64,000 nucleotides of DNA from Cycas panzhihuaensis (Eukaryota; Cycadophyta): positions 249,743,741-249,807,740 of the forward strand of contig CM041465.1 of the NCBI GenBank assembly GCA_023213395.1, written 5' to 3'. Positions 25,427 to 37,584 of the stretch are shown piece by piece; positions within the stretch are counted from its first letter, which is position 1; each line of letters opens with the position of its first letter. The position numbers and the translations under genes are program-made. The notes under the pieces are model-generated. The model did not search any database. It saw only the letters and a program-made list of their open reading frames with translations, and was not told the DNA's origin.

Positions 25427-26740
25427 TCACGCGTAAAATTTCTTGAGGAACTTTCCATTGACCGCTTTCTCAAATTCCAAGCCGTCTAAGGTGGCGATTC
25501 TGTATGCGCCGTTATCGAGGCTTTCGAGAACGACGAAGGGGCCTACCCACTTGGGCCCGAATTTGGCCAAGCGATCGTAAAGATACTCCAATTTGAGGAC
25601 ATGGTCCCCGGGACACAAAGGACGGGCACGAAGGCGTTTATCGTCTTTTGCAAGCGGCTTCGCGTGAGGTTCGCTTGATAAGCGTTAGCGCTTCTCATCC
25701 GTGGCTTGAGGTCTGGAGACGAGCCTCGGCGAGTAGACTCCTCGTCAATGAGGCCTTGAAGGAAACTCAAGAGAAGGGACCTCCACTTCCAACTAAGTAT
25801 CGCCGATCCCGTAGACTAGCGAGAATGGGGTCATCCGGTAGCCGTCCTGATAGAGGTGCGATAAGCCCATAGAGCGTATGAGCTGAATATGCCGCCTCTT
25901 TGAGACCGAGCGTGATTTTCTTCAAGATGCCAATGAGCGTTTTGTTGAAAGATTCAATTTGCCCGTTGGCTTAGGGGTAATAAGGGGATGACGTCTTATG
26001 CAAGATTTTGAATTTCTCACACAATTCGTCCATTTCCTTATTACAGAAGGGAGTTTCATTATCCGTAATTAGGACGTCTGGAATTTCGAAACGACAGATA
26101 ATATGCTGGTAGATGAAGGTGGCTATCATCTTGCCAGGGGTAGTGGACAGGGGGATCGCCTCTGCCCATTTAGTGAAGTATTCAGTGGCGGTTAGGATAT
26201 ATTTATGTTGTGCGGAAGATGGCGGTGATATAGCCCCAATGGGGTCTAAACCCCATTGGGAAAAGGGCCACGGAGACACGATAGGGTGCAACGCCTCGGA
26301 AGGTATGTGAGACACGTTGGCGTGCTCCTGGCAACGCCGACATCTAAGGGCGCAAGCGTGGGCGTCCTTGAACAAGGACGGCCAGTAATAGCCCATGCAG
26401 AGGATCCTTTGGGCCATGGATTGGCCCCCAAAGTGGCCCCCACAAATGCCATGGTGGCCCTCGCGGAGTATTTGGTCTGCTTTGTTAGGAGCGACGCAGC
26501 GAAGCAGGATCCCATCGAAAGATCTCTTGTACAACACCCCGTCCACGAGGAGGTGCTGTCTAGCGGTGGCGCGGATACGCGACCTAACTTTGTTGCTGGC
26601 CTCAGGGCGATATTCTTGCTGAGTCAAATATCGCACAATGTCGCCATACCACTCGCTATCGGCGAGTGGGTGAGGAGGAGCATCGCGGATGGTCATGATA
26701 GACTCGTCCGGGAAGGAATCGTCAACAGGGACGCTGCTCT
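25427..26740 (-). pseudogene. Integrase of gypsy element 2, broken near the C-terminus
   Basis: The N-terminal zinc finger is present: GHHGICGGHFGG then CRRC. The core shows WGLDPIG with the first catalytic Asp and LITDNETPF with the second. The third catalytic residue, in NGQIESFN, lies just past a TAG stop (about 25970). After it a frame shift separates WAYRTS and MTPFSLVYG from the core. The C-terminal domain (25427-25618, LKLEYLYDRLAKFGPKWVGP) is again open to a normal stop; no chromodomain follows. The enzyme would join cDNA ends to host DNA in the nucleus. All three acidic residues remain, but one stop and at least two shifts disable this copy. It overlaps no other sense gene and follows RNase H in one frame (25971-27002). 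Confidence 0.9.
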
Positions 26741-27218
26741 CGTTGGGAATGGCAGCGTCGGCTAACTGTTCCGCTACTATCATTCCCTTCTTCGACTTTC
26801 TATTGATGACCTGTAAGTCAAATTCTTGAAGCAGGATGGCCCAACGTCCCGTCCTACCTATCAAGTCTGAACGGGTAAGCAAATAACGCAAGGGATCAGA
26901 TTGGACAATCACCTTGGTTGTATTACCGAGCAAGTAATGCCGAAATTTCTTGGTCGCATGGACCAAGGAGAGGCATTCCTTTTCGGCGGGGGGATAGTTC
27001 AATTCAGCGGCAACGAGAGTGCGGCTGATGAAATAAATGGCCCTCTCGGTTCCTCGACCGTCCTCCGTGCGAGCATTGCGCCTGTGATTCGTCGATTCTT
27101 AGGTGTATAGGATGAAGGGCCTATCGAAGCGAGGAGGCGCCAGCGTAGGGGCGGAAACGAGAGCTTCCTTGAGCCCTACGAAGGCCTTTTGGGTCTTATC
27201 CGACCAGACAAAAGGGGC
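26741..27218 (-). pseudogene. Gypsy-type RNase H of element 2, first catalytic region lost
   Basis: This is the ordinary RNase H domain fused to RT. FVWSDKTQKAF and the FILYT block mark its start, but FILYT is followed by a stop where 'DAS', carrying the first catalytic Asp, should be, and the next 20 codons are out of frame. The frame returns at ERAIYFISRTL. The Glu (AEKECL) and the second Asp (VQSDPL) are still visible in the long frame that leads into integrase. Thus the domain is inactive in this copy, in contrast to the separate second RNase H at 21087-21509, which is intact. Confidence 0.85.
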
Positions 27219-28355
27219 TCATTTCTTCAATAGGTTTGTAAGAGGCTTGGCGTTTATGGCGAAATCTACCAAAAAATGCCTCAAGAAACCAAGCCTGCCT
27301 AGGAACGACTTAATTTGTCGTTGGGTCTTAGGCGGTGGCATGTCAAAGATCGCCTTGACTTTTTCCGGATCGATTTGGATTCCTTGTTGGGACACGAGGA
27401 AACCGAGGAGTTTGCCCGAAGTGACAGCAAACACGCATTTCAGTGGGTTCAGGCTTACATGATACTTGCGGCATCTTGCGAAGATGGCGTGCAAGTCGAA
27501 GGGGTGGTGGGCTCTGGTACGAGAGAGGCCCATCATATCGTCCATGAAGACCTCTAACGTATTATTGATGAGGTCATGAAAGATGAAATGCATGGCTCTT
27601 CGATAAGTAGCCCCTGCATTTTTAAGACCAAAGGGCATTGCCTTGTAGGCAAAGGTACCCCATGGCGTCGTGAAGGCCGTCTTATGACGGTCTTTGGGAG
27701 AGATTTGAATCTGGTTGTAGCCGGAGAAGCCATCCATCAAGGACATAATTTCGAATACGGCTGTACGGTCTATTATTTGATCGATGAAAGGGAGAGGAAA
27801 GTTGTCCTTAGGACAAGTGTTGTTTATGTCGCGAAAATCGACACAAATACGAATGGTCCCGTTCTTCTTAGCAACGGGAATGATATTCGATACCCACTTG
27901 GGTTAATCGATGGAGGAAATAAGTCCCGCTTCTAGGAGCTTCTCAACTTCCATCTTAACGGTAGTCGAAAGCTTTGGGTGAAGGGGACGCTGCTTCTGAC
28001 GCACGGGACGAGCGTCAGGGAAGGTTGTAAGGTTATGCGTGACGATGGAGGGGTCAATGCCCTTCATGTCCGAGTATTCCCACGCGAACACATCGCGGAA
28101 TTCCCAGAACAGGAGGGTGTATTCCCTCACCTCATCAGGGGTACACTCCGCTCCTACCTTGATGACCTTATCTGGGGCAAGGACTATATCTTGGGTTGCC
28201 CCCATGCACATGGCATTCCCCTCCTCGAAATGGAGGGGGGTGAGATCAACCGGAAGGGAGGAAACGAGAGAAGGGATGGGGTCGGCTAATGTGGACCCCA
28301 TCGCTAAGACCTTCTGATGGCCAAGCTTGTGGTGACCGGGGGGCAAACTCGGCAT
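27219..28355 (-). pseudogene. Reverse transcriptase of gypsy element 2
   Basis: Almost complete RT. The N-terminal part ends KLLEAGLISSID and is cut by one TAA stop (27903-27905) exactly where 'SIDYP.W' normally continues. The next codons read PKWVSNIIPVAKKNG, then RICVDFRDIN, and MDGFSGYNQI. The 27219-27746 segment holds MPFGLKNAGATY and the catalytic box as FMDD (residues 67-70), both aspartates kept, then NPLKCVFAV and SFLGRLGFLR. It would copy the genomic RNA into DNA. Apart from the single stop and an early stop at the RNase H junction it is well preserved, which supports a younger age than elements 1 and 4. Confidence 0.92.
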
Positions 28356-28989
28356 GGAACCGGTAAGTGTTCAGAAAGCCTCGTCGTCTTCGAAGTAGTC
28401 CACCCCATTGATGACCTGACTTCGAATGGGCGAGGCGAGGGATGGCGTGGGAGCGATAGGACCGGTATGGCTCAAGGCGCCGTCATCCGCAAGGGACTCC
28501 GAAGGAGAGTCAAGGAGAGGTCCCTCGTAAAAAGCAAGAGGGAAACTCTCAACATCGTCACCTACGGGAGGCGACGGGGTGGAAGAGCCAGGAACGCGAT
28601 GATCAACATGCGCAATGTCATGTGACATGTGAAAGTGACCCGGCTCTACGACAAAAGAGGTCCTAGGAGGAAGCCTAGGGCTAGGAAGACGCCCCACACT
28701 GGTGCGTAGGAACGAGACTGGGTGAGGACGGTCCTCGTCCTCACTATGGGATCTGTCATCATCAAACACGGCAAGATACCCATAGCTCCCGACACCAATA
28801 GGAGCAAAACGCGTCAAGCTAGGAGAAGAAGACGCGGGACTTTCTTCTCGGTAAGGGGAATCAGGGATTCCAATGGAGCAAGCTGAGGCATGGTCAGGAG
28901 GGCGTTTGTTTCCCTTCGTATGGCCATGGCTTGCCTGGGTGGGAGGCCTAGCTGGTTTGGCGAGCGATTGCTCGCGGAGGACAACTTTC
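28356..28989 (-). pseudogene. Acidic/proline-rich spacer between protease and RT, element 2
   Basis: An open minus-strand frame (28371-29048) begins in the last strand of the protease (QLKFVHNGQMKVV) and runs through about 200 residues rich in Ser, Pro, Asp and His without a fold motif. It ends with GVDYFEDDEAF. Element 4 keeps the same ending (IDYFMNDEAI), so this is a conserved spacer of the family and not junk sequence. Function unknown. Confidence 0.65.
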
Positions 28990-29300
28990 ATTTGTCCATT
29001 ATGGACAAATTTAAGTTGCCCCCAACGGGTGGAACACACGGCTCCCATTTGGTCAAGCCATGGTCGACCCGTAGCGTGTTGTAACCAACATCGACAACAA
29101 GGACGACGATGTCAGTAACGATAGTCTTGTCCTCGAGGGTAAGGGGTATCGAGACAGATCCTAAGGGAGTCTTCTCGGTACCGTCATAACCCTGACAACG
29201 CCATGGAACAGGTTCCAAGGCGGAAACGCCGAGCTCTTGCATAACGCCGCAGGGCATGGCGTTGTGGAGAACCGTTGTCCATGACGGTTCTCCGTAACGC
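28990..29300 (-). pseudogene. Aspartic protease of gypsy element 2, frame shift after the active site
   Basis: The active-site loop MDNGS is readable at about 29268-29282 in one frame. The body (VMQELGVSALEPV, CQGYDGTEKTPLGSVSIPL, then DVGYNTLRVDHGL) follows in another frame, so a small indel lies just after the catalytic Asp. The DNGS form and 'QGYDG' block are those of plant Tat-type proteases. It would cut the gag-pol polyprotein. The shift removes function in this copy. Confidence 0.8.
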
Positions 29301-29530
29301 AATCGAGAGTATCTATGGTAATGGTGAAAGGAAGTTCCATTGGCGTTCCCTTCCACTGGATGCGGGAAGATCTCTGGGGTCGAAGGAGATAATGGATTCA
29401 CCTCTTGGGGTCGTACCCAAGGCATGAACGAACGCGTCGTTCGATCTAAGAGCTTCGGGAGGCGCTGTTGCTCGGGCAACTTCTCAAGACGTCCATGATG
29501 GACATCCCGACCCACGATGAAGCTCTTCGA

Positions 29531-30067
29531 CTACGGAGAAAGGCTTACCCCTCCCTGTGGGTTGGGTAAGGGCTCTCCTAAAGTCGAATCGCCGGGCGTC
29601 GGAATAGTCTTGGGAAGTGCGGGAATCTCCAGAGGAGTAGCTTCCGGAGGAGGATCAAGCTGCGAGGTAGACGCGGAGGCACCTGTTGCCTCCTTTGCAG
29701 CTTGAGACCGGGTTAACGCGTAAAGAGGAGTGGTCTTGAGCATTTGGATTACCTTCTTTCCCTTGTTACGAGACCGTGAAGGTGATGGAGCGCGGCGGTT
29801 AGGGGACCGCGAAGGGGAAGGTGACCTTCGCACACCCTTCCCTTTACCATGCGAAGGGCGAGGATCGGGAGATCTATCCAGGTCGATTGTTCCTTTGCTG
29901 AACAACGCGACCATGTTCCCCATGTTTGGGGAACGAGTCTCTATGAATGGGTTGATCGAGGTTAGGCCTCGATGTCTGCCTAGGGGACGAGTCGCGGCGG
30001 GCGTCACTTGGTCTTGTGTGCCGCAACGCGAATCATCATGGAAACATTCTCGTGGATGGAGCACCAC
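29531..30067 (-). pseudogene. Gag C-terminal / gag-protease linker, element 2
   Basis: A 178-codon open frame is rich in Arg, Ser and Pro, with an RS-like repeat (SPSPSRSPNRRAPSPSRSRN) followed by a Lys-rich patch and a Pro/Ala/Thr-rich tail. I see no zinc knuckle; the basic Arg-Ser run may do the nucleic acid binding instead. It lies between the gag core and the protease in the normal order. Mirror frames on the plus strand (29730-30209) are shadows. Confidence 0.6.
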
Positions 30068-30232
30068 CTCTTCTCAAGGGAGGATCGGTCCTCCTTGCTT
30101 GAGAAGATCGGGTTACCCCTTTGGGGCATCGCCGAAGTCTGCCGGAGGTTTATGGGAGGTTGGCGATGAAGGAGGTTGGAGTTTTAACTCCTTCATCGTG
30201 CTCGAATGAGCGAATGGCGGAGGTAAGGGGAT

Positions 30233-31874
30233 CTAGGGTCCTCTCGATCGGATCTGAGGTGGACCTGGCGAGGCTGCGAAGGTTTGGTCTCCTTCCTTTG
30301 GAGGCGCCTCGCGACGTTGCGAGGGCTTGGGAGGTTTCTTGAGTCCCGCTTGGATCTCAATGGCCTCCAAAGCTAAACACCTCGTGATGGCGAGAATCTG
30401 CGTGGTTGCCCCCATCTTGAGGACTTCCACATACACTTCGGGGCGAAGTGCATTGACAAAGAGATCCCTCTTCAACTCCTCAGGCAATGTGGCCTTGGTG
30501 GAGTGAAGAAGATCGTGAAAACGTCGCACAAAGTCACGATTCATCTCATCGTGACCTTGTTTAAGCAACAGAAGCGCATTCATTCCACTTTCGAATGGAC
30601 GAGCCACGTCAAAATAATTGACGAACTCATCCACCAATTGCTGGAATGAAGAGATCGAATGAGCGGGAAGGCGGTAAAACCACTTGAGGGCATCGCCCTG
30701 CAAGGACATGAAACAACTTCATAAGGATATGGTCGTAAGCCCAATAATCGATGCACGCCATAGAAAAGCTGCGTACATGCTCAGTTGGGTCTTGCGACGA
30801 AGTCCCGTCGAATTTGGGAACTTCAGGAGGGTGAGGCGGTAGGTTAGTCCTTAGCACCTCAACAGACAATGGCGTCGACCTATAGTCCACGAAAGGACGT
30901 GTCCTTGCTTGGGCTAATGGATCGACAACCGGTAAAGGAATGGATGGGGGTGGTAAACCTATCCCTCCTTAGGAAAAGGCCCCTTGTTGGAAAAGGGGCT
31001 GCGGGTAAGAGCTCTAAAAAGGAGGTATGCTCCCTTACGATGACGCAGCAATGGGAGTTGCGCTGGACGACGGAAACAGAGGATGAGGGACCAGGTTTTA
31101 CCCATATGGGCCACCCGTAGGTGGCGCGACCCCATATGGGTGCAACGGGTCCACCCCATAGACAGGGAAATGGCTTCCCTTGCCTTGCCCCTAAGGTTGA
31201 GACGTGTAACCTGGGGGCACGTAAAGAGAAGGACCACCAATCGGGTTTTGGACATATGTAGGAGTGGGTCCTACATAGCTAACGGTAGCGGCACTGGTAG
31301 GGCCTTGAGGCCTACTAGGGAACGCGTGTGCCACGTTCAAAGGTGGCGCATGCGTTTGGCTTGGGCATGGCATGCTAACCCCAAGTTGAGGAAAGGACAT
31401 ACCACGAACAGGTCCTGAAGAAGTAGGACCACGATCGAAGCAGTGCGACACTTGCCTTGGGAGCCGGGGTAGACACGGCATAGGACGTGTGTGCGTGGGT
31501 AGAAGCATCGATCGTTGTAGATGACGCAGGCATGGACGAAGAAGATGCTACGTTGTGCATCATTTCTGTAAACCATCTAGGATGCGGCTGGCGGCGAGCT
31601 GCTCGAAAGTACTCGCTAAGCACCTCGACCGTGTCGGCGGGAGGGGTATCCTCATAGCCATACGAGGTCAAAGGGACTTGAGTAGGGGATCCTCGGCGCC
31701 CTCGTAAGGCTCGCCCGATTGGGGTGGCGAGTCTCGTGAGGGCCAATCTTCCGCTTGAGGCGGAAGGCTGGAAGTCATCAGGATGGAAATGGTCATCTAG
31801 GTAGTAGATGGAATCATCGCCCTCATGGGCGGATTCCTAATGTATGAAGGGAACTCTTGAGTTCTCGAAGTCAT
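30233..31874 (-). pseudogene. Gag capsid region of gypsy element 2
   Basis: The capsid core is clear. PPEVPKFDGTSSQDPTEHVRSF (in 30627-30890) is followed after a frame shift by MSLQGDALKWFYRLP, SFQQLVDEFVNYF and RRFHDLLHS (30233-30709), the classical retrotransposon gag pattern. Upstream, a Pro/Ser-rich N-terminal region spans 31874 to about 30900 in three interleaved frames, with a possible start at ATG 31874 (MTSRTQEF). The protein would form the virus-like particle in the cytoplasm. At least three frame shifts break it. Confidence 0.8.
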
Positions 31875-32159
31875 GGTACGGTAGGCCCAATCGGACGGGT
31901 AACCTTCCATTGTTGAATCGGGGTTCGACGACGGAAGGGAACGAGACGATTGGTCTTCTAACGACAACGGCAAACCTCGCAAGCGATGCGAGAAACGTCG
32001 CATGCAACGCCTTCGCGAGCGTCGTTAGAAGAAACGAAAAGGAAAGGAAGGAAAGTGATGCAAACACGTTGGGGGTTGCCCAACTGAAAACACAGAATGC
32101 GAAACTACCTAGAGGCAAGAACACCAACAAGGAGGGGAAGCGGTTGGCTCCCTTCTTGG

Positions 32160-32180
32160 CGGTCCTAGTATGGCCGCCAG
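32160..32180 (-). promoter_or_regulatory. Putative primer binding site region of element 2
   Basis: One base inside the right LTR, the minus strand reads TGGCGGCCATACTAGGACC. It begins with the TGG expected of a tRNA primer site. I cannot assign the tRNA from memory with confidence; it is not the initiator-Met site seen in the other elements. Confidence 0.4.
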
Positions 32181-34762
32181 TGAAACGCTCCCTGCGGGGC
32201 GGTGATCCTTCGTCTAGCAAAGGGATATAAAACACCACACTGACTAGGCTAGGCAGCGAGGATCTCACCTCGCAGGCGTTCGTCTTGGCCGAGCGCAGTT
32301 CGGGGCTGCAAGGTGCTGGTTTCTTCTAGTGGCAGTGCAAAAGCGAGGCCTTCCTACCCTTCGGATGGCCGGGAAGGAGAGGAGGCGCCTCGCGCGTTGC
32401 GGCTTCTCAAGGCAGTGAGAAGGCAACGAAGGCAAGGGGGGACAACTGACCCAACGCACAAGCAAGTAAAAAAAGGATAGCTCGGGTTTGGCACAAAAGG
32501 GGGGTGTTTACACTATGCTATGTAAGCAAGAAACTAGTGCATAAAAGTAAATGCAAGAAGCGTTTATTTATCCCTTTTTCCTTTATGTTTCCTTATCTTT
32601 TACCTATCAGGCAGACATAAGAAGGCAAGAACGATATAAGAGGAAATATAAAGGAAACGCGAAGAAAACCTGGATCCGGCGTTTGAGGTCGAAGTACGGT
32701 TGATCTCGCATTTTTTCAGCTCCCTCTTTCTCCTTTCTCCACGTACGCGACGTCGGTTGACGGTGATAAGGGGGTTCACTTACCTCCCTGTGAGCATGCG
32801 AAACCAAATGAAATGAAAGGACGAAAAGGAAGCTCAAAACTAAAAGAGAAAGAATACCATACGGGAGCTAACCGACAATGGGTTCGCTCCACGCGCCACC
32901 TCCACCAACGCGATCCTGCAAGATAGCACAAAGAGCACCTTCCTCTCAAGGGAGAGGCTACAAAATATACAAGGAGATATATGTATATATACTGCAAACT
33001 GAAGTCAACTTAGCTAAACAAACTAAATTATATGTTAAAATGTGGCAAAACGGAAACGAGAGCATATGAGATACTTTTATACTACCAAATGCCGCAAACA
33101 CACAAAGTGGAACTGGGTATAGCCTCGGGATGGCTAACTCACCCACGGGAGGTCTCCAAAGGGGCCCGGGAAAGGAATCTTTGGGTGGTGACAAAGGTGG
33201 ACACGGGTTGTCTCAAACCAGTCTGGACATCCTGACACAATCTCCTAAACTCCTTCGACCCGTTCCTTAGGCCAGCGTGTATGGTAAGGGGAAGAGGACA
33301 AGGGACGGAACCCTTGGGGAGAAGGACGGCAATGGGGGACGGAACCCCGCCTATCTCCCTCAAATCCTCGTGTATGCTCCCTTACTCTAGCTGACTGAGG
33401 AAAGAATGGAAGAAGGCCTGGAGAAAGTGAGGGACCCCAAAGAAAAACTGGGAAAATGGATTTGGGTCAAGGTAGGACTACGGGGCGGCTATGGCCAATG
33501 GTAGCTACTTTCATTCAAGGGGTAAAAGCAAAGGGAAAGAAGAGGTGGAATGCTTGATAATAAAAACAAGAAAAATGCAAGTATGTCCAAGGGTTTGTAA
33601 GCAAAAAAGCAAAGGAAATACAAGTAAAAGGAAGAAGAAATGCAAGAAAATACAAAAAAGCAAGTAAAGCTAAGGGGTACCTTGTGTAGAGAGGTCATGC
33701 ATGCCTCCTACCACTAGGGACAGCAGCAATGGAGGTCAAATGAAGGCTGATCGTGAGTGTTCCTCACGCAATGTGGGTGGAAGAAGCTCTCTGGTAAGTT
33801 TGGAGCTATGGAGTGAGTCTTTAGGCGACTTCTTTGTTGAAGAAGTCCCTTGAATCTTTGTGCAGCTGCAAGAGGAAGAAAGCTGGTTGTGGAGAGTAGT
33901 AAGGGGCAGTAATGGCCCTGCAAAATCCACTGGTGGCAGCCTAGTCCTCCCTCCTCGATTCTTTGTGCCTGAACTTCTTTGATTTCTGTGTCTTTTCTCT
34001 TGTCTTTTGTGGAGAGTTTTTCCTTAGAAGTCTTGGAAAATGAGCTCAAGAATCATGCAAATGAATAAAAAAAATCCTTTTATCTCTTGTTCACAGTAAG
34101 TGAACGTTGGGGCGTTAGCGCCTCGATCGTACGGAGCCACGCGGCAGTTCCGTGAAAAAACGCGGAAACTATCGCGTGGTTCTCTTTTTTTAAATTTTGA
34201 ACAGTTGTACCGCGGCAAACTCTGCGGTGTCAAGAATTCGCAGCATCGCTTAGTTTACCGCGGTATCAACCTGAAATTAAAAAAGAGAAAAAAATAAACA
34301 GAAAAATCAGGTTTTGAAGTAAGAACAAAGACTAAACATGAATTACATCAGTTGGGGGGAAGGCCGAGCAAAGGGCAAGTACCCAAAACAATGCAAAGAG
34401 CCCTAACTAAGGGTTAAACCGGACTTAGGAATGACTGCAACATAAGCGACATGTTATAACAAGAACAAACAAGCTGGCAGAGATAATCTCGAGAAACTGT
34501 GGAGACATCATGGGTGGTTGTACGCCATACGAGGTGTCACATTCGCTGAGGAATGCCCCCGCTGTGAGTCGTCATAGGCTGAAGGCGTGCCGTTAGGCAC
34601 ATGCATTATGAGCAGGCAGACAAACAAATGCATGTAGGCAGGCATATGTCAATCAAACTACTCTAAATTACCTTAATTAACATAGGTAAGAAAAGTAAGA
34701 ACATATACCTGAACAAACCTGTGTCGATGCGTCTCGAGTCCATTCCCAGTAGCTGGGAAACA
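32181..34762 (-). repeat. Right (5') LTR of gypsy element 2
   Basis: TGAAACGCTCC to GGGAAACA, 2582 bp, pairing with 18175-20732. Its outer 0.65 kb (34090-34762, U3 in element sense) differs markedly from the left copy through short replaced blocks and indels, while the inner 1.9 kb is nearly the same. A TATA-like TATATATAC on the minus strand (about 32985-32993) and an AATAAA on the minus strand (about 32566-32572) are reasonable candidates for the promoter and poly(A) signal of the element. Confidence 0.9.
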
Positions 34763-34767
34763 GTGGA
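34763..34767. repeat. Target site duplication GTGGA, right copy
   Basis: Perfect match to 18170-18174. Confidence 0.9.
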
Positions 34768-37584
34768 CTATTTTAAGCTGACTATTTCTTTATTGGGAAC
34801 ATCATAAATAGAATGGGAGATACATAACTTTTAGAGTATGCATACATTCCTTTGTTGAATTCAACTTCAAATGTACAACTTATTCTTATATATATGTGGA
34901 ACGTGTATCATATCCTATTTCGTGTAATGTATTAATGTTGAAGTCTTGAGATGATCTTTTATGAGTTTGTAACCAGAAAAGTGTGGAGAGTGCTATTATC
35001 GTATATTGTTATGAATATAATCTCTGATAAAATATACATGGTGTTGTTTTCTAGTAGAGGGGGCTTCTTACTTACTGCCTAGAGTAACACCTATAGCCAA
35101 GGTAAACTCTAGAGAGAGAAAAAAAAATGCTATAAGTGACACATCCCTATGAGTGATGAAAGCATTCAAGTTTGAAGGGTAGATGTGAGTAACTTTTAAT
35201 AAGGGGATCTAGGGTTCTTTTAAAATAGTAATTTATTTTCTATGTTTCCTCAAAATAGACTAATATATTCTTTTACCTACAAACATATTAAACAAGGTAC
35301 ACAAACCAAACCAAACAAGATATATGAGTAGCCTTTACTTAGTTTGATACTCAAAATGCCCATCTACTCAATGATAAGTCTGATTTCTTTCCTTTCCAAA
35401 CTCATTTTTAACAATCTTTCTTGTAAGACAAAGCTAAAATATAATGCTACCAAGTACCTATTAATATTTGCATATGAAAACCCTAAAACAAAACCTATGT
35501 AAGAGAGTAAGAGGAGTTGCCTCAAGATTATAATAAGGCTATATGTGAGTTGTGCTAATTGAAATTAAACAAATCATCCAATAGTAACAAAATATAAGTG
35601 AAATAAATAACAAAAATAATTAAAAAAAAAAAAGATTAAACAGATAAAGAATGGAAGCAAGTGAAATGACCAAACTAGTTTAAAATAATTATATAAAAAT
35701 AAAACATGAGAGTGATGGTATTATCATATTAATATTACATAAGCATAATGTTAGACACATGGTATAAATAAAAGGATGATACAAAAACAACTAAAGAGAC
35801 CTACAGTATGGTTGCTAATGTGGTATAAGAGACATATGACATAGAATAGAAACCAAGAGTATAACAGAAATATCAAATAAAAATCAATAAAAAAATATCC
35901 ATAATCATGATTCATAAATCCTCAGTTAGAGGTGAAAGTAGATTAGAAATGATGATAAATGACCTTACTTAAGCATGAGTAAACAAGTGCATATATGAGA
36001 GAAATTATATATTCTAAAAATAAAAAGTCTCATAAGAGGGATATTTATAGTGAAATTAGGAGGGAAAAGGGAGAATAAATCTTAAAATTTATTGTGAAGT
36101 CAGTTTTAAAGATTGATAGGCATTAATTACATTATTTGAGAAGGTTTAATTATGAATTTATCCTTGATACACCATAAAACTAACCAATAGTAGAAGATAA
36201 AAATATAGAAATGACATAATTTCTTTATATTGTATTTGTTTTCAAGCTATGACAACTCCTTTCATATGTGCTTGAGCAGATCTACATAATAGAGTAGGTA
36301 AACAATCAAGTAAATTTAAATCAAGGTTAAAAACTAAAAGAAATAATAATGTAAGTGAAAAATAATAAAATACTCATGTTGACCAAAATAAATTGCTTAG
36401 AGGATCACTGACTCATACTTAACTCACATGATAACTAACTCAAAGGGAAACTCAATCCATATTTAACCCTTATAAACCAACTTAGAGGAGTACGGGCTCA
36501 TGTCAACTTCAGATGGTCACTCAAATAATCTAAAAGAGAATGTGAAATAACATAAAATGTAGAGGTGCTAAGGAAGAAATGTATTATAATGATTGCCATT
36601 AGTGTTGACTTAGCTCATAAAATCATGCCTTTATAACATAAGCTATTATACATAACTAGATCTTATTTTCATTGTTAATAAGTGGAGGGATATAATATAT
36701 GTAGACAAACACAAGCAAATACTTAGTTAAAAAATAAGCAAATACAAGTAATTAGATGCAGTATAAGGTAAATGATAAACAACTTATATATATGTAATTA
36801 TAGAGAGAGAAATTATGCTTAACATTCCGAAATTAAGGGAAGGGTCCCAAAATCATGGAAACATTTGGCCCCTTGGTAATGTAGCTTGGTGGATCTCATG
36901 TGAAAAAATGTGAACAGTACTAATATCATATATTTTGATTATATATATAATATTACCAATATATTATATCTTACTAAGGATATATGTGAGTGAGCATAAA
37001 GATATTATGCTAGTACAAGGTTGACTAAAGTATTTACCTTACAATTCTACTTTTTAGATACTCTTTAGAAGCAGTAGAGAATTAAGTAAGTAGTAACTTC
37101 TATGTGTGAAAATACAAAGCTAAGGATTAAAGACTTGGAAAATGTAGGTTAGTTAATGAGTGATAAGAAGTGAATATATAAAGGCTACAATTGACCTACT
37201 ATGAATTTATAGGGTGTTAGTGAGAGCTCTTATGATAGCAACATGTTTAGGAAGGTTATTTATGGCATATGTAATGAACAACCTCACATTAGACATAACA
37301 TGACTAATGTCGTCTTTTGTGAATAAACGATGCCATGGGAATGTAATATCAATCTAAGATTTAGATTGAGAAATACAATTTGATGGATGTGGAAGTGTGT
37401 AAAATCAACCAATAAGAGGTGGTATATGGAGATGTAAAATCTCAACATTCCAACTAAGATCTCTTCAAGGTAAGGCATCTAAGAGTGATGACTTCAATAT
37501 CTCTACCATCTAGCTATAACACCTCTCTTTTGTGCATAAATCAAGCCTATGGTCCAATAAATGATAATGTGAAAATAATAAATT
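34768..37584. other. AT-rich sequence, nothing recognised
   Basis: No gene, RNA gene or transposon motif that I can support. The sequence is AT-rich and stop-dense. The last 40 bases (about 37545-37584) resemble the repeat units at 45264-45575 and form the left flank of element 3. Confidence 0.5.

Larger units (their letters stand above)
18175..34762 (-). mobile_element. Gypsy element 2: Tat-like Ty3/gypsy LTR retrotransposon, 16.6 kb
   Basis: Two LTRs of about 2.56 kb (18175-20732 and 32181-34762) bound a 11.4 kb interior, with a perfect GTGGA duplication outside. Minus-strand order is LTR, gag, protease, acidic spacer, RT, RNase H, integrase, gap, second RNase H, LTR. A plus-strand spliced ORF lies in the gap between integrase and the second RNase H. 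Large size, an extra RNase H and an antisense ORF are known traits of Tat-lineage elements (Grande, Retand, Ogre-type). It is far more GC- and CpG-rich than its surroundings, so it is the younger insertion, but stops and frame shifts in most ORFs mean this copy is not autonomous. Confidence 0.9.

Noticed and set aside
26256-26765. 170-codon plus-strand frame
   Set aside because: Shadow of the integrase and linker frame on the other strand; no motif of its own.
32776-33363. Short ORFs conserved in both LTRs of element 2
   Set aside because: Conservation follows from LTR duplication; lengths and frames vary between copies and no protein motif is seen.
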